From: DATKXO01 sp035528995
GTDB lineage: Bacteria > Planctomycetota > Phycisphaerae > UBA1845
Assembly (NCBI GenBank): GCA_035528995.1
Contig: DATKXO010000458.1
Coordinates: forward strand, 1 to 39,613
Direction: 5' to 3'
DNA: 39,613 nucleotides
Part shown: positions 1 through 7,663 of the stretch, piece after piece
Layout: the number at the start of each line of letters is the position of its first letter
Numbering within the stretch: position 1 is the first letter of the stretch
The notes under the pieces: generated by a model
What the model saw: only the letters and a program-made list of their open reading frames with translations
What the model was told of the DNA's origin: nothing
Database searches by the model: none
Position numbers and translations under genes: made by a program

Positions 1-201
1 GTGCCCTCCGTGGCACTGTCTGGCATCCCAAGCCTCCATGCTGGCTATGTGCTAGTTGTTCGCTTCACATAACCATATGGAGGCTACTATTTTACGCTCG
101 TCAATTGTCGGACAGCCTCGGACAAGCCGCCCGTGGCACCCAAAAGCGAATGCGGCCGGAAGTGTCACGGTCCCCTTGGCCGGTTTGAGGGTGACTTTTA
201 C

Positions 202-230
202 TTGACGCCCGGGCGTCGCGGGCGTAATTT
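202..230 (+). promoter_or_regulatory. Predicted sigma70-type promoter for the 317 gene
   Basis: A -35 box TTGACG (202-207) and a -10 box TAATTT (225-230) are separated by exactly 17 bases. The start codon of the barrel gene lies about 80 bases downstream of the expected transcription start. The rest of 1-201 holds no gene I can support; a small hairpin (GTGCC-6-GGCAC, 1-16) at the window edge may be the tail of something upstream. Confidence 0.6.
204..217. promoter_or_regulatory. Perfect 14-bp palindrome overlapping the -35 box; candidate operator
   Basis: The 14 bases GACGCCCGGGCGTC are identical to their reverse complement. They begin inside the -35 box and run into the spacer, where a repressor site would block RNA polymerase. 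An operator role is inferred from placement and symmetry only; short GC palindromes also arise by chance in GC-rich DNA. Confidence 0.4.
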
Positions 231-316
231 CCCGGGTGCTCGTCCCGGCGCGGGATGGGCGCAACTCCTTGTGGCTTCAGGTCCCACGCGTTGGGAGACC
301 TGCAGGAGACCATACT

Positions 317-1318
317 ATGAACCGACACGGAAGATTGAGCGGCCTTTGCGCGGTGATTGCTGGGTTGGGCCTGTTGACGGCCGTGGCGAGCCCCGGACTG
401 GCCGGTGCGCCGGATGAGGCGAGCTTCTCGCTGCAGAACGTGTACGCCGGTTCGACGGTTCCGAGCGGCCTGCTCGTCCAGGACACCGAGGAGGCGGAGG
501 AGGAGGTCATCAGCGAGGAGACGACCGTCGAGACGTACGAGGGGGGGATGGGCTGGAGCCTGGAAGGTCCGTACTACCTGCGCAGCGCCGATCCGATCGA
601 GCCCGGTGAGATGGAGTTCAAGCTCATCTCGGGGTACTCGACGGCGTCGGACGGCACTGACGACGACACCGGAATCGAGTTCGCCTTCGAGTGGGGCATG
701 ATGGAAAACGTCCACATGTACATCGAGACGGGGCTCGAGCTGGGTGACGGCAGCGTCGAGGGGAACGCGGACATCAAGGCTCTGGGGTTCCACACGCGGT
801 TCTGGAAGGAGGACGGGTGGATTCCGGCGGTGGCCATGCGGAACGAGATGCGGATTCCGACAGGGTACCACTCGGACGGCGTGGACTACGAGGGCCGACT
901 GCTGGTTACCAAGTCGATCGTGCCGGACACGCTGCGAGCGCACTTCAACCCGTTCCTGCGTTTGAATAACGGCGACAACGAGCTCGAGGAAGACGAGCAC
1001 GAGGGGTTCATCTACCTTGGGGAGAACGACGGTGAGCGCGATCCGCGGCACTTCCTGTGGGGGGTCGCGGCGGGTGTCGATTGGCGAGTGGCCGACGACC
1101 TGGTGCTGGTGGCGGATTACGTGCACCGTTCGAGCACGCATCGCGGCGACCGGAACCAGCACATCTTCGAGTTCGGCGCGGACTGGAAACTGGCCGAGAA
1201 CCACATGCTGGCTTTCGGTGGCGAGGCCACGCTGGACGCCGACGGCAACGAGCCCAACTTCGGGATGAAGATCGCGTACATCTTCTCGATCAACACGTTC
1301 CGGCTGGACGGGGGGTAG
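317..1318 (+). CDS. Predicted outer-membrane beta-barrel protein
   Basis: The product is 333 residues with a clear Sec signal peptide (basic MNRHGR, then a hydrophobic core ending near SPGLAGA). A short acidic stretch rich in Glu follows (around residues 55-70). The remainder alternates polar and hydrophobic residues with many aromatic strand ends and finishes on FGMKIAYIFSI, as in outer-membrane barrels. The ATG at 317 is chosen over an in-frame GTG at 236 because AGGAG sits 8 bases upstream and the signal peptide starts there. The gene is monocistronic: own promoter before it, hairpin terminator after it. I do not recognise the exact family; a transporter or porin-like role is an inference from fold character. 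Confidence 0.7.
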   Translation: MNRHGRLSGLCAVIAGLGLLTAVASPGLAGAPDEASFSLQNVYAGSTVPSGLLVQDTEEAEEEVISEETTVETYEGGMGWSLEGPYYLRSADPIEPGEMEFKLISGYSTASDGTDDDTGIEFAFEWGMMENVHMYIETGLELGDGSVEGNADIKALGFHTRFWKEDGWIPAVAMRNEMRIPTGYHSDGVDYEGRLLVTKSIVPDTLRAHFNPFLRLNNGDNELEEDEHEGFIYLGENDGERDPRHFLWGVAAGVDWRVADDLVLVADYVHRSSTHRGDRNQHIFEFGADWKLAENHMLAFGGEATLDADGNEPNFGMKIAYIFSINTFRLDGG

Positions 1319-1348
1319 TCGGCGCAGTGTGGACGTTTGAGAGTCAAG

Positions 1349-1381
1349 GGCCTCGCCGGTCGGTGCCGGCGGGGCCTTTCT
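1349..1381 (+). terminator. Rho-independent terminator
   Basis: An 11-bp GC-rich stem (1349-1359 with 1366-1376, one G-T wobble) encloses a 6-base loop and is followed by TTTCT. It lies 30 bases after the stop codon of the 317 gene and also separates it from the convergent lipoprotein gene. Confidence 0.75.
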
Positions 1382-1406
1382 AATGCGTGGTGCGGTGGGC
1401 GCGGTG

Positions 1407-2051
1407 TTACGGTGAGGTGGCGGCGGTGGGGAGGTCGTGGGGGCTGTCCGGTTCCTGGCGGTCCCATTCGTAGCGCTGGTGCTCGGCGAGGTAGGCGTCG
1501 ATCTTGGTGAGCGTGGTCAGGAGCTCGCCGCCTCGGACGACGCGGTAGGAGACGTCGTAGGACATGATGCCCTCGGCGGCCACCTCCTTGAGGGCGTAGC
1601 GCCGGTCGCCGAGGCCCCACCTGCCGAAGAGCAGGGTGTTCACGCCTCCGGGCAGGTTGCAGACCTTGCAGGCCAGGTAGGCGAGGGTGCCCTTGTCGAG
1701 CATGTCGCCGGGGCGGAGTCGCCAGGCCCGGCGGGCGAAGCCGCGGCGGAGCAACTCGGCGTAGCGCTCGTCGTGCGTGGTGTATTGCTCTTTGCCGTCG
1801 GTGACCAGCAGGATGGCGCGGCAGCCTTCCTCGACGGAGACGACCGGCACGGTGGCCAGGTAATGGAGGAACGAGGTGGCGGGCAGGGCGTCGGGGTTCT
1901 GGGCGGGCTCGAAGCGGCGGGGGGCGGCGCAACCGGTCAGCATGATGGCGAGCGCGAATCCGAGCAGCAGGAGCGCCGCGCGGGCGTGGAGGTGCCGGGC
2001 GGGTGTCACCCGCCGTCGCTCATCTCTTGTTGCCTGACCGGCTCGAATCAT
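1407..2051 (-). CDS. Hypothetical lipoprotein, coupled to the barrel gene upstream
   Basis: The 214-residue product has a basic N-terminus, a hydrophobic stretch (LLLLGFALAIMLTGC) and a good lipobox (LTGC), so it should be lipidated and exported. No family was recognised. The mature part contains a CKVC pair, a GRWGLGDRRYAL segment and a soluble alpha/beta-looking body with no further membrane spans. The start ATG overlaps the stop codon of the preceding gene by one base (TGATG at 2049-2053), which implies translational coupling with the alginate-export-like barrel. A role in the same envelope process is inferred from this pairing. A longer in-frame reading upstream of 2051 lies inside the barrel gene and is rejected. 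Confidence 0.65.
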   Translation of the reverse strand: MIRAGQATRDERRRVTPARHLHARAALLLLGFALAIMLTGCAAPRRFEPAQNPDALPATSFLHYLATVPVVSVEEGCRAILLVTDGKEQYTTHDERYAELLRRGFARRAWRLRPGDMLDKGTLAYLACKVCNLPGGVNTLLFGRWGLGDRRYALKEVAAEGIMSYDVSYRVVRGGELLTTLTKIDAYLAEHQRYEWDRQEPDSPHDLPTAATSP

Positions 2052-3490
2052 CAGAAGCTCCAGGTGACGCCGACCAGCAGGAACGTCCGTGTGGTCCGGT
2101 CGTCGAAGGCCGATCCGGGGAAGAACAGGCCGTATCGGGCGGTCCAGAACAGGTCGGTGGTGATCTCCCAGTTGGCGAAGAGGTCGATCTCCGAGCCGAG
2201 GTATCCGGACTGGATGTTGGCGGTGAAGTCGGACACGGCCGCGTCGCGGTGGTGTTTCCAATAGAGGTAGACGTCGCTGCCGACCTCCAACCTGTCGACA
2301 CGGCGGCCGGCGGCGAAGGGGAAGAAGGAGGCCCCGCAGCGCCACACGTGCATGTTCGAGAGACGCGGGGCGAAGGACAGGCCCGTGTCGCGCCAACCGA
2401 ATCCGATGAAGCCGGTGTCGGTGAAATCTCTGCGGTTGCCGCCGATGGCGTCGGTGGGGCTGTCCAGGCGGCCGGAGTCGCCGCTGGCGAACATGTACTC
2501 GAGGGAGGCCCGCGGCTGCGTCGGGGCGTCAAAGAGGTATTCCAGCTCGGTGTCGAAAGCCCAGGCCTGGATCACGTCGCGTTTGGCGAAGCGGCGGTGG
2601 CCGTAGCTTCGGCCGGTCTCGTAGACCCATTCGGTGGAATAGCGGAGATTGTCGAGCAGCTCGCCCTCGGAGCCGACGCCGACGCAGAAGGAGTCATAGT
2701 CGGTGCCCTGCAACGGGTGGGGGAAGGTGTCGTGGTTGTGGTCGGCCTGCCAAAGGACGTAGGCGAAGGGCTCGTGTCGTTCACTGCCCAGGTATCGGGC
2801 CTCGAGGCCGAAGAAGGCGCGGCGGGTGCGCGAGGTGTAGCGGGTCAGGTCGAAATCCTGGGCACTGCCGACGGTCCGCCCGGCGATGCCGCGCAGTTGG
2901 AGATCGGCGAACTCGGCCTGGAGTTCGACGTGGTCCAACGGCGTCGAGAGCGCGTATCCGGTTCCGAAGGTCACCAGATCACGGCCGATCTTGAACTGCA
3001 GGTTGTAGGACACGTCGCGGTTGGCGTAGGCGGACAGGGCGCGTCGCAGATCGAAGCGATAGAAGCCGCGTTCGAGGTTGGGGCCCTCCCAGTCGTCATC
3101 GTCGCCATCGAAGGAGTCGCCGGTGTTGAAGTCGAGGAAGGTGAGGCGGGCGCGGGCGAAGATCTCGTGGGCGCCCCGGTCGATGGTGATGCGGGTCCAG
3201 AGCCGGAGGTCGTTACGACGGTAGGTCCGGGAGCTGTTGAGGCCGTCGTCCGAGAGGAAGAGGTGGAAGCTGTACCATCCGCCGTAGTCCAGTCCGACGC
3301 GCTGCGTGGCGGGCACGGTGTCGTCGAAGGCCTGTCGGGTCTGCTCCTCGATGAGTCTCTGTTGATTGATGAAGGCGTCGGTTTGGTCGGTGCGGGGCCG
3401 GTCCTGAGCGGCAAGCGGGTGGGCAGCCGCGAGGAGCCAGAAGCCGCAGCAGCCCCCCACCCAGACAGGTGAAATCTTACAGTCTGGCAC
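2051..3490 (-). CDS. Alginate-export-like outer-membrane beta-barrel protein
   Basis: About 479 residues. A hydrophobic signal (GFWLLAAAHPLAAQ) precedes a mature barrel rich in aromatic, alternating strands that ends on VGVTWSF, a typical C-terminal barrel strand with Phe last. Segments such as GRDLVTFGTGYAL and GGNRRDFTDTGF resemble the alginate-export (AlgE-like, PF13372) group of planctomycetes and proteobacteria; this is family resemblance by eye. The GTG at 3490 is preferred because AGGGGG lies 9 bases upstream; a TTG at 3544 is possible but has no ribosome-binding site. A promoter (3663-3691) and a leader hairpin lie upstream, and the lipoprotein gene is coupled downstream. The substrate is unknown. 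Confidence 0.7.
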   Translation of the reverse strand: MPDCKISPVWVGGCCGFWLLAAAHPLAAQDRPRTDQTDAFINQQRLIEEQTRQAFDDTVPATQRVGLDYGGWYSFHLFLSDDGLNSSRTYRRNDLRLWTRITIDRGAHEIFARARLTFLDFNTGDSFDGDDDDWEGPNLERGFYRFDLRRALSAYANRDVSYNLQFKIGRDLVTFGTGYALSTPLDHVELQAEFADLQLRGIAGRTVGSAQDFDLTRYTSRTRRAFFGLEARYLGSERHEPFAYVLWQADHNHDTFPHPLQGTDYDSFCVGVGSEGELLDNLRYSTEWVYETGRSYGHRRFAKRDVIQAWAFDTELEYLFDAPTQPRASLEYMFASGDSGRLDSPTDAIGGNRRDFTDTGFIGFGWRDTGLSFAPRLSNMHVWRCGASFFPFAAGRRVDRLEVGSDVYLYWKHHRDAAVSDFTANIQSGYLGSEIDLFANWEITTDLFWTARYGLFFPGSAFDDRTTRTFLLVGVTWSF

Positions 3491-3598
3491 GAAACAGTGC
3501 CCCCTTGCCTGCGTCGGCGGCAATGGTGGCACGCGACGGTGCAAATATCAAGGATGAATGTGAGGGCCGCCCGAAAACGGAGAGGCGCTGCAAATACT

Positions 3599-3632
3599 GG
3601 CCCCGTGCCTCTCGGGGAAGAGACACGGGGCC
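3599..3632. repeat. GC-rich inverted repeat in the leader of the barrel gene
   Basis: GGCCCCGTG (3599-3607) pairs perfectly with CACGGGGCC (3624-3632), and CTCTC/GAGA extends the stem inwards. There is no T tract on either strand, so it is not a classical terminator. It lies between the predicted minus-strand promoter (3663-3691) and the barrel start codon, so it would form in the 5' leader of that mRNA. It could stabilise the message or modulate initiation. Confidence 0.6.
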
Positions 3633-3662
3633 GTTGAAAGGGGACACGACAGCTTCCAATCT

Positions 3663-3691
3663 TGTATAGGATTGCCAGTCAGGCAAATCAA
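3663..3691 (-). promoter_or_regulatory. Predicted promoter for the barrel-lipoprotein pair
   Basis: On the minus strand TTGATT (3691-3686) and TATACA (3668-3663) are 17 bases apart, in an AT-richer patch between two minus-strand genes. Transcription would begin near 3656, leaving a leader of roughly 165 bases that contains the hairpin at 3599-3632. Confidence 0.55.
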
Positions 3692-3796
3692 ACGTCACAA
3701 GGGAAAACTTTGGCAAAATCCGAACGACTAAATGGTTCTGGTCCGAAAGCCGGATTGGCACGCACAGGGAGGTCAGTTCCGCCCTAAAATGAGGCT

Positions 3797-5488
3797 TTAT
3801 GAGAGGCGGCCGCTCCGTAGGATGGCCCAGATCAGCCCGATTCCCAGGATGCCGGCGACCAGGTATCCGACCACACCGAACCACTGCAAGGGGATGCCGA
3901 AGATCTGGACGGCCGGGTCCGCGGTCAGGACCAGCGAACTGCCCATGATGATCGCGGCCAGGACGACCGAGAAGGAGATGCGGTTGCTGGAGCGGTCCAA
4001 CTCGCTCATCAGTTCGCTCAATCGCTCGTGGTGGACGTTGAGCTGCCACTGCCCGCTGGCCAGTTGGCGCAGGGCCGACCGGGCCTGCTGAGGGGCGTCC
4101 TTCAACAGGCCGAGCGTGTACCAGGCCGCGACCGCAGCGGAGCGGGCCAGCCGGCCGGGCGACAGCCGCTCTTTGACCAGGTGCTTGAGCCGGGGGCGAA
4201 AGAGAGCCACCAGGTCGAATTCGGGATCCAACTGGAGGACGATGCCCATGACCGTGGTGAGCGTCTTGAGGACCAACACCAGGTCTCGCGGGATGGCCAC
4301 GTCGTGTCTGCGCATGACGGCGGTGGCTTCGTGGAAGATGGAGACGAGGTCCCAGCGCCCGATGGGCTGGCCGTAGTACTTGTCCTCCAACACCCGAAGA
4401 TCGCGGGCGAACTGGCGGGTGTCGGTGTCGGGGCCGAGGGCGTCCATGTCGGCCAGGATGGCGACGATCAGGTCGGTCTCGCGGTAGATGGCTGCGACGA
4501 GGATTCCGACCATGTGGCCGGCCAGCTCGTCGCTGACGATGCCGACCTGTCCGAAGTCGATGAGGCCGACTTCTGCGGGGGGGCACACCAGGATGTTTCC
4601 GGGATGGGGGTCGGCGTGGAAGGTGCCGACGTCGAAGAACTGCTTGAGGTAGAGGTCAGCGAGTCGTGCGGCCACGGCTTTGCCGTCGAGTCGGGCCTCG
4701 GTGTCGGCGAGGACCGAGGCTACGTTGCGGCCCTTGACCACGCCGAGAGTCAGTACACCAGGCCCGGAGAGGTCCCAGCGTGTCTCGGGGATATGGACGT
4801 GGGGCAGGTCGGCCAGGGCGGCTCGCACCCTGGCGGTGCTGGCGGCCTCGTAGGTGAAATCGAGTTCCCGCAGGAGGGTCTGCTCGAGCTCATCGACGAG
4901 CATTACCGGGCGGTAGACGCGCAGCTCGGGGAGGAAATGCTCCATCATCTCGGCCAGTGATTTGAGCAGGTGGAGATCCAGGCGGATGGTCTGGTCAACA
5001 CCGGGGCGTTTGACCTTGACGACCACATCGGCCCCGTCCTGCGCTACTGCCCTGTAGACCTGCCCGATCGAGCCGCTGGCGATGGGCTGGGGATTGAACG
5101 ATTGATAGGACTGGTCCACCGAGGCGCCGAGTTCCTGGCGGATCAACTCGAGGGCGGCGGAGGTCTCAAAGGGCTCGACCCGATCCTGTAGGGTCTGCAG
5201 ATCGTTGACGATGTCGATGGGCAGCAGGTCGGGTCGGGTGGTGGCGAACTGGCCGAGCTTGATGAAGGCCGGGCCGAGGTCGTTGCATACCCGGACCAGG
5301 CGCGAGCCGATGCTGACGGTTTCGAGTTCCTGCGGCTGGGCGGCCCGTCGCCAGCGCGGGAGGGGCATGAATCGCCGCAGGTTCATGCGGTCGACGATGT
5401 GCCCAAAGCCGTGCTGGGTGAGTACGGCGACGATACGCCGCAGCCTCTGGAGGCTACGCACGCTCTTGGCCAATCGGAAAGGTGTCAT
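3797..5488 (-). CDS. UbiB/ABC1 (AarF)-family atypical protein kinase
   Basis: The 563-residue protein has the family's hallmarks in order: the KLGQ motif (residues 77-80) in the N-terminal extension, the Ala-rich loop ASGSIGQVYRA (137-147), an invariant-type Lys in VVVKVKRPG (158), catalytic HADPHPGN (291-298) and a DFG triplet (311-313). The C-terminus carries two hydrophobic helices consistent with membrane anchoring. Family members act as ATPases or kinase-like proteins that support quinone or other lipid metabolism at the inner membrane. The ATG at 5488 has a strong site GGAGGTGG (5500-5493). No quinone-biosynthesis gene lies nearby, so the substrate is open. A -10-like TATACT (5567-5562) lies upstream without a good -35. 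Confidence 0.9.
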   Translation of the reverse strand: MTPFRLAKSVRSLQRLRRIVAVLTQHGFGHIVDRMNLRRFMPLPRWRRAAQPQELETVSIGSRLVRVCNDLGPAFIKLGQFATTRPDLLPIDIVNDLQTLQDRVEPFETSAALELIRQELGASVDQSYQSFNPQPIASGSIGQVYRAVAQDGADVVVKVKRPGVDQTIRLDLHLLKSLAEMMEHFLPELRVYRPVMLVDELEQTLLRELDFTYEAASTARVRAALADLPHVHIPETRWDLSGPGVLTLGVVKGRNVASVLADTEARLDGKAVAARLADLYLKQFFDVGTFHADPHPGNILVCPPAEVGLIDFGQVGIVSDELAGHMVGILVAAIYRETDLIVAILADMDALGPDTDTRQFARDLRVLEDKYYGQPIGRWDLVSIFHEATAVMRRHDVAIPRDLVLVLKTLTTVMGIVLQLDPEFDLVALFRPRLKHLVKERLSPGRLARSAAVAAWYTLGLLKDAPQQARSALRQLASGQWQLNVHHERLSELMSELDRSSNRISFSVVLAAIIMGSSLVLTADPAVQIFGIPLQWFGVVGYLVAGILGIGLIWAILRSGRLS

Positions 5489-5704
5489 GGCGCCACCTCC
5501 AGATACGCGGACGTGTGTCGTTGCCGGTTGAGCACCATACGCTGTTCCGGGCTTGGGGGGTAGTATAAAGTGTGACGGTAACTCGGATGTGAGAGGGGTG
5601 GATTCAGTCGTACTGAGCGGGTGGGGGCGGCGAGATTCCTGTTTTTGGGAGAGTGAACTTGGGTAAGCCTGGTTGTCGGAGAAACGATTTGTCCAGTTTT
5701 GTGC

Positions 5705-5733
5705 TTGCTTTCGCAGTTTACGAGGATTATAAG
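5705..5733 (+). promoter_or_regulatory. Candidate distal promoter
   Basis: TTGCTT (5705-5710) and TATAAG (5728-5733) are spaced 17 bases apart in a locally AT-rich patch. It is nearly 500 bases before the dockerin-protein gene, so it would give either a very long leader or a separate small transcript ending within the gap. Confidence 0.35.
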
Positions 5734-6103
5734 GGGAATCTGAGGGGATGGTGAGGTGGCGCGTTCCGGTCGGGCGCCTGGATGAGGGCGTGTGTTCGAT
5801 CGGGGCAATGATTCGTGGGAAAAACGGGTACTGTACCCGCCCAAGTCGTCAGCGGCCGCCTAGAATCGAGAGAGAGGCAGAAAGCCGGAAAGGAACTCGC
5901 GCCCGGTCAAGGGTGTGCCGACCCCTATCACGTTGTCGGTGTGTAGGTTGCGAAGAGCGCCGAGTCGTCCGCCGCGGTGGCGGACAACGCTGATCGGGGG
6001 CAGATGTCGCGCGTGAGGGGGAAAGGGCAAGGCATCCCCCCGTGCAGGAAGCCACTTCGGGATTCTCCCCAGCCCAGAAGGGGTTTCTTCGGCTATTTGA
6101 GGC

Positions 6104-6132
6104 TTGATTCGTGGTAGCGGAATCAGTACCAT
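6104..6132 (+). promoter_or_regulatory. Candidate promoter with inverted repeat, upstream of the dockerin-protein gene
   Basis: TTGATT (6104-6109) and TACCAT (6127-6132) are 17 bases apart, about 90 bases before the ATG at 6223. An inverted repeat TGATTC-N9-GAATCA (6105-6110 and 6120-6125) starts in the -35 box and fills the spacer, a plausible regulator-binding site. The -10 match is modest. Confidence 0.4.
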
Positions 6133-6222
6133 AGAAGAACACTGGCCGGAGGTGTTGTGTCGGTGTTCAAAGCGCGCAGCGGTGTCCGTGTAGGTGTCTG
6201 ACATCTGAAGGAGAAACAGAGA

Positions 6223-7419
6223 ATGAAGGGCATTGTGAGTTTGGCGACACTAGCGGTGGTATGCTGCGCGACCGCGACGATGGGTGCGGATGTGAGCCTA
6301 CGGGTGACCTGCACGACCCCGTCCCCGGGTCCTAATGACACGGTGGGGTTCATCATCGAAGGGAACGCCAGCACGGGCGACAACCAGGGACTGGCGCTGT
6401 TCGGGTTGGACGTGACGGTGACCGGTCCGACGGTGATCGATCACGACCTGGACATGACGATCGCGGCGCCGACCGGGAGCATTGCGACGTACTTCGTGAA
6501 TCCCGGCGGTCTGACGAACCCGGCCGGTTTCGGCGGGACTCCGACGGGCCCGGCGGATTCGCTGATGCAGGTCGGTGGTGCGGCGAACACGATCAACAAC
6601 ACGTCCCCGCCGGCTGCTCCGACGGCCTGGCCGGTCCCGACCGGGATGGCCCAGGGCGCCTGGACGACGCTGGCCGAGGGGTCGATCGCCCTGTCGGGCG
6701 CGACGGACGGGATCCACACGATCACGCTTTCGGATGCCTTCGCGAACGTTTTGATCACGCTGCACGCGACACCGAATTACTGGGAGGTTGCCCAGGCGTC
6801 GATCGTTGACGGCGGGATGAGCGACACGTTCACGGTGAGCAGCGTGGTGGTACCGCCGGTGATCGATGCCGTGGCGAGTCTGGTTACGCACGGTGGCACG
6901 GAACGGCCGCTGGCGATGTACGAGCTTCCGTTTGGTGAGCCTTCGGAGCCGCGTCTTGCCGGGGTCGAGAAGGTGGAGGTGACGTTCGAGGCTGCCCTGG
7001 ATCCGGCGACGGTGGTTTTTGGCAACGTGGCCATCAGGGATTCGTTGGGCAACCCGGTAGGGGCGACCGTCGCTGTGACGCCGAGCGCGGGGGACACGGT
7101 GGTGACGATCGACATCACGAGCGGTGCCCTGGCCAACGCGGAGTGCTACACGTTCGACCTGAACGGGATGCAGTCGGTGGAGGGCGACGACTTCGTGGCG
7201 CCCGAGGATGGTCAGTTCCAGATCATCGCCCTGGTTGGTGACGTGGACCGGGACGCTGTGGTGAGCACGGCGGACAACTCGTCGGTGAAGTCGCGTCTGG
7301 GCGCGGCGACGGACGGCACGAACGCGCAGTATGACGTGGACAACGACGGGGCGATTTCGACGGCGGACAACTCGTCGGTGAAGTCGCGTCTGGGAATGAC
7401 AGCACCCGCCTGTCCGTGA
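6223..7419 (+). CDS. Secreted protein with C-terminal dockerin-type repeats
   Basis: A 398-residue exported protein. The signal peptide is MKGIVSLATLAVVCCATATMGA, and the start has AAGGAG (6208-6213) in good position. The middle is a beta-rich extracellular region; residues around 245-330 (VEVTFEAALDPATV onwards) resemble a bacterial Ig-like (SbsA/Big-type) domain. From residue 339 two Ca-binding loops of dockerin type appear (GDVDRDAVVSTADNSSVKSRLG, shortened here, and YDVDNDGAISTADNSS), each followed by the same SVKSRLG helix, ending at Cys-Pro. Dockerins bind cohesins, but no cohesin is visible nearby. The gene opens the secreted-protein cluster. The biological substrate is unknown. Confidence 0.8.
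   Translation: MKGIVSLATLAVVCCATATMGADVSLRVTCTTPSPGPNDTVGFIIEGNASTGDNQGLALFGLDVTVTGPTVIDHDLDMTIAAPTGSIATYFVNPGGLTNPAGFGGTPTGPADSLMQVGGAANTINNTSPPAAPTAWPVPTGMAQGAWTTLAEGSIALSGATDGIHTITLSDAFANVLITLHATPNYWEVAQASIVDGGMSDTFTVSSVVVPPVIDAVASLVTHGGTERPLAMYELPFGEPSEPRLAGVEKVEVTFEAALDPATVVFGNVAIRDSLGNPVGATVAVTPSAGDTVVTIDITSGALANAECYTFDLNGMQSVEGDDFVAPEDGQFQIIALVGDVDRDAVVSTADNSSVKSRLGAATDGTNAQYDVDNDGAISTADNSSVKSRLGMTAPACP
7267..7394 (+). repeat. Exact 35-base direct repeat encoding the two dockerin half-repeats
   Basis: The 35 bases at 7267-7301 recur without mismatch at 7360-7394, 93 bases (31 codons) apart. They encode the TADNSSVKSRLG part of each dockerin half. Identity extends to all synonymous positions, while the flanking codons differ, which suggests recent duplication or conversion of the half-repeat. 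Confidence 0.85.
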
Positions 7420-7434
7420 GAACGGCAGGTTTGT
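7409..7434 (+). terminator. Weak terminator-like hairpin overlapping a stop codon
   Basis: CCTG-T-CCGT (7409-7417) can pair with ACGG-CAGG (7422-7429) around a 4-base loop, with one bulged T, and is followed by TTTGTCGT. The stop codon of the dockerin gene lies in the stem and loop. The stem is short, so the call is tentative. The 244 bases up to the next gene contain no other clear signal. Confidence 0.35.
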
Positions 7435-7663
7435 CGTAAATTGGTTGGAATGTAAGCGAGTTACGTAGGGGAGGATTGAGGAAGCCCGATCAGCGGAAGC
7501 GGGAGAACAGGAGGTAGACACAACGGCAGGAACGAATGCAAGAGGAACTCAAAACTACGTGATGTGGAGACTTGCTGACGGAAAAGGAACCAGCCGTCGT
7601 CAGGTCAAGCGAAGGAAAGAGGACCAGAGTTTCGGTTCTGGGAAAGAATACGGAGAAGCGAGA

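Larger units (their letters stand above)
5489..6222. other. Long intergenic region between divergent genes
   Basis: No protein gene is supported in these 734 bases; the short open frames have no ribosome-binding site or recognisable product. It holds the upstream signals of the UbiB-like gene, two candidate plus-strand promoters (5705-5733 and 6104-6132), a perfect 7-bp hairpin GTCCGCC-GCGGT-GGCGGAC (5967-5985) without a T tract, and a weak CCCC/GGGG hairpin followed by TTT (6067-6086). An unannotated small RNA is possible but not demonstrated. Confidence 0.5.

Noticed and set aside
1..16. The hairpin at the window edge as a terminator
   Set aside because: Only 5 bp and no T tract; the upstream context is missing.
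2003..3472. A 489-codon plus-strand frame opposite the barrel gene
   Set aside because: Gly/Val/Glu-rich composition without motifs; the minus strand encodes a signal peptide and a coherent barrel.
6022..6056. A possible sigma54 promoter ahead of the secreted cluster
   Set aside because: The GG and GC elements are 11 rather than 10 bases apart and the surrounding consensus is poor.
5876..6100. A possible riboswitch (cyclic-di-GMP-like) in the leader of the dockerin gene
   Set aside because: The conserved core sequences of known classes are not present; only generic hairpins are seen.
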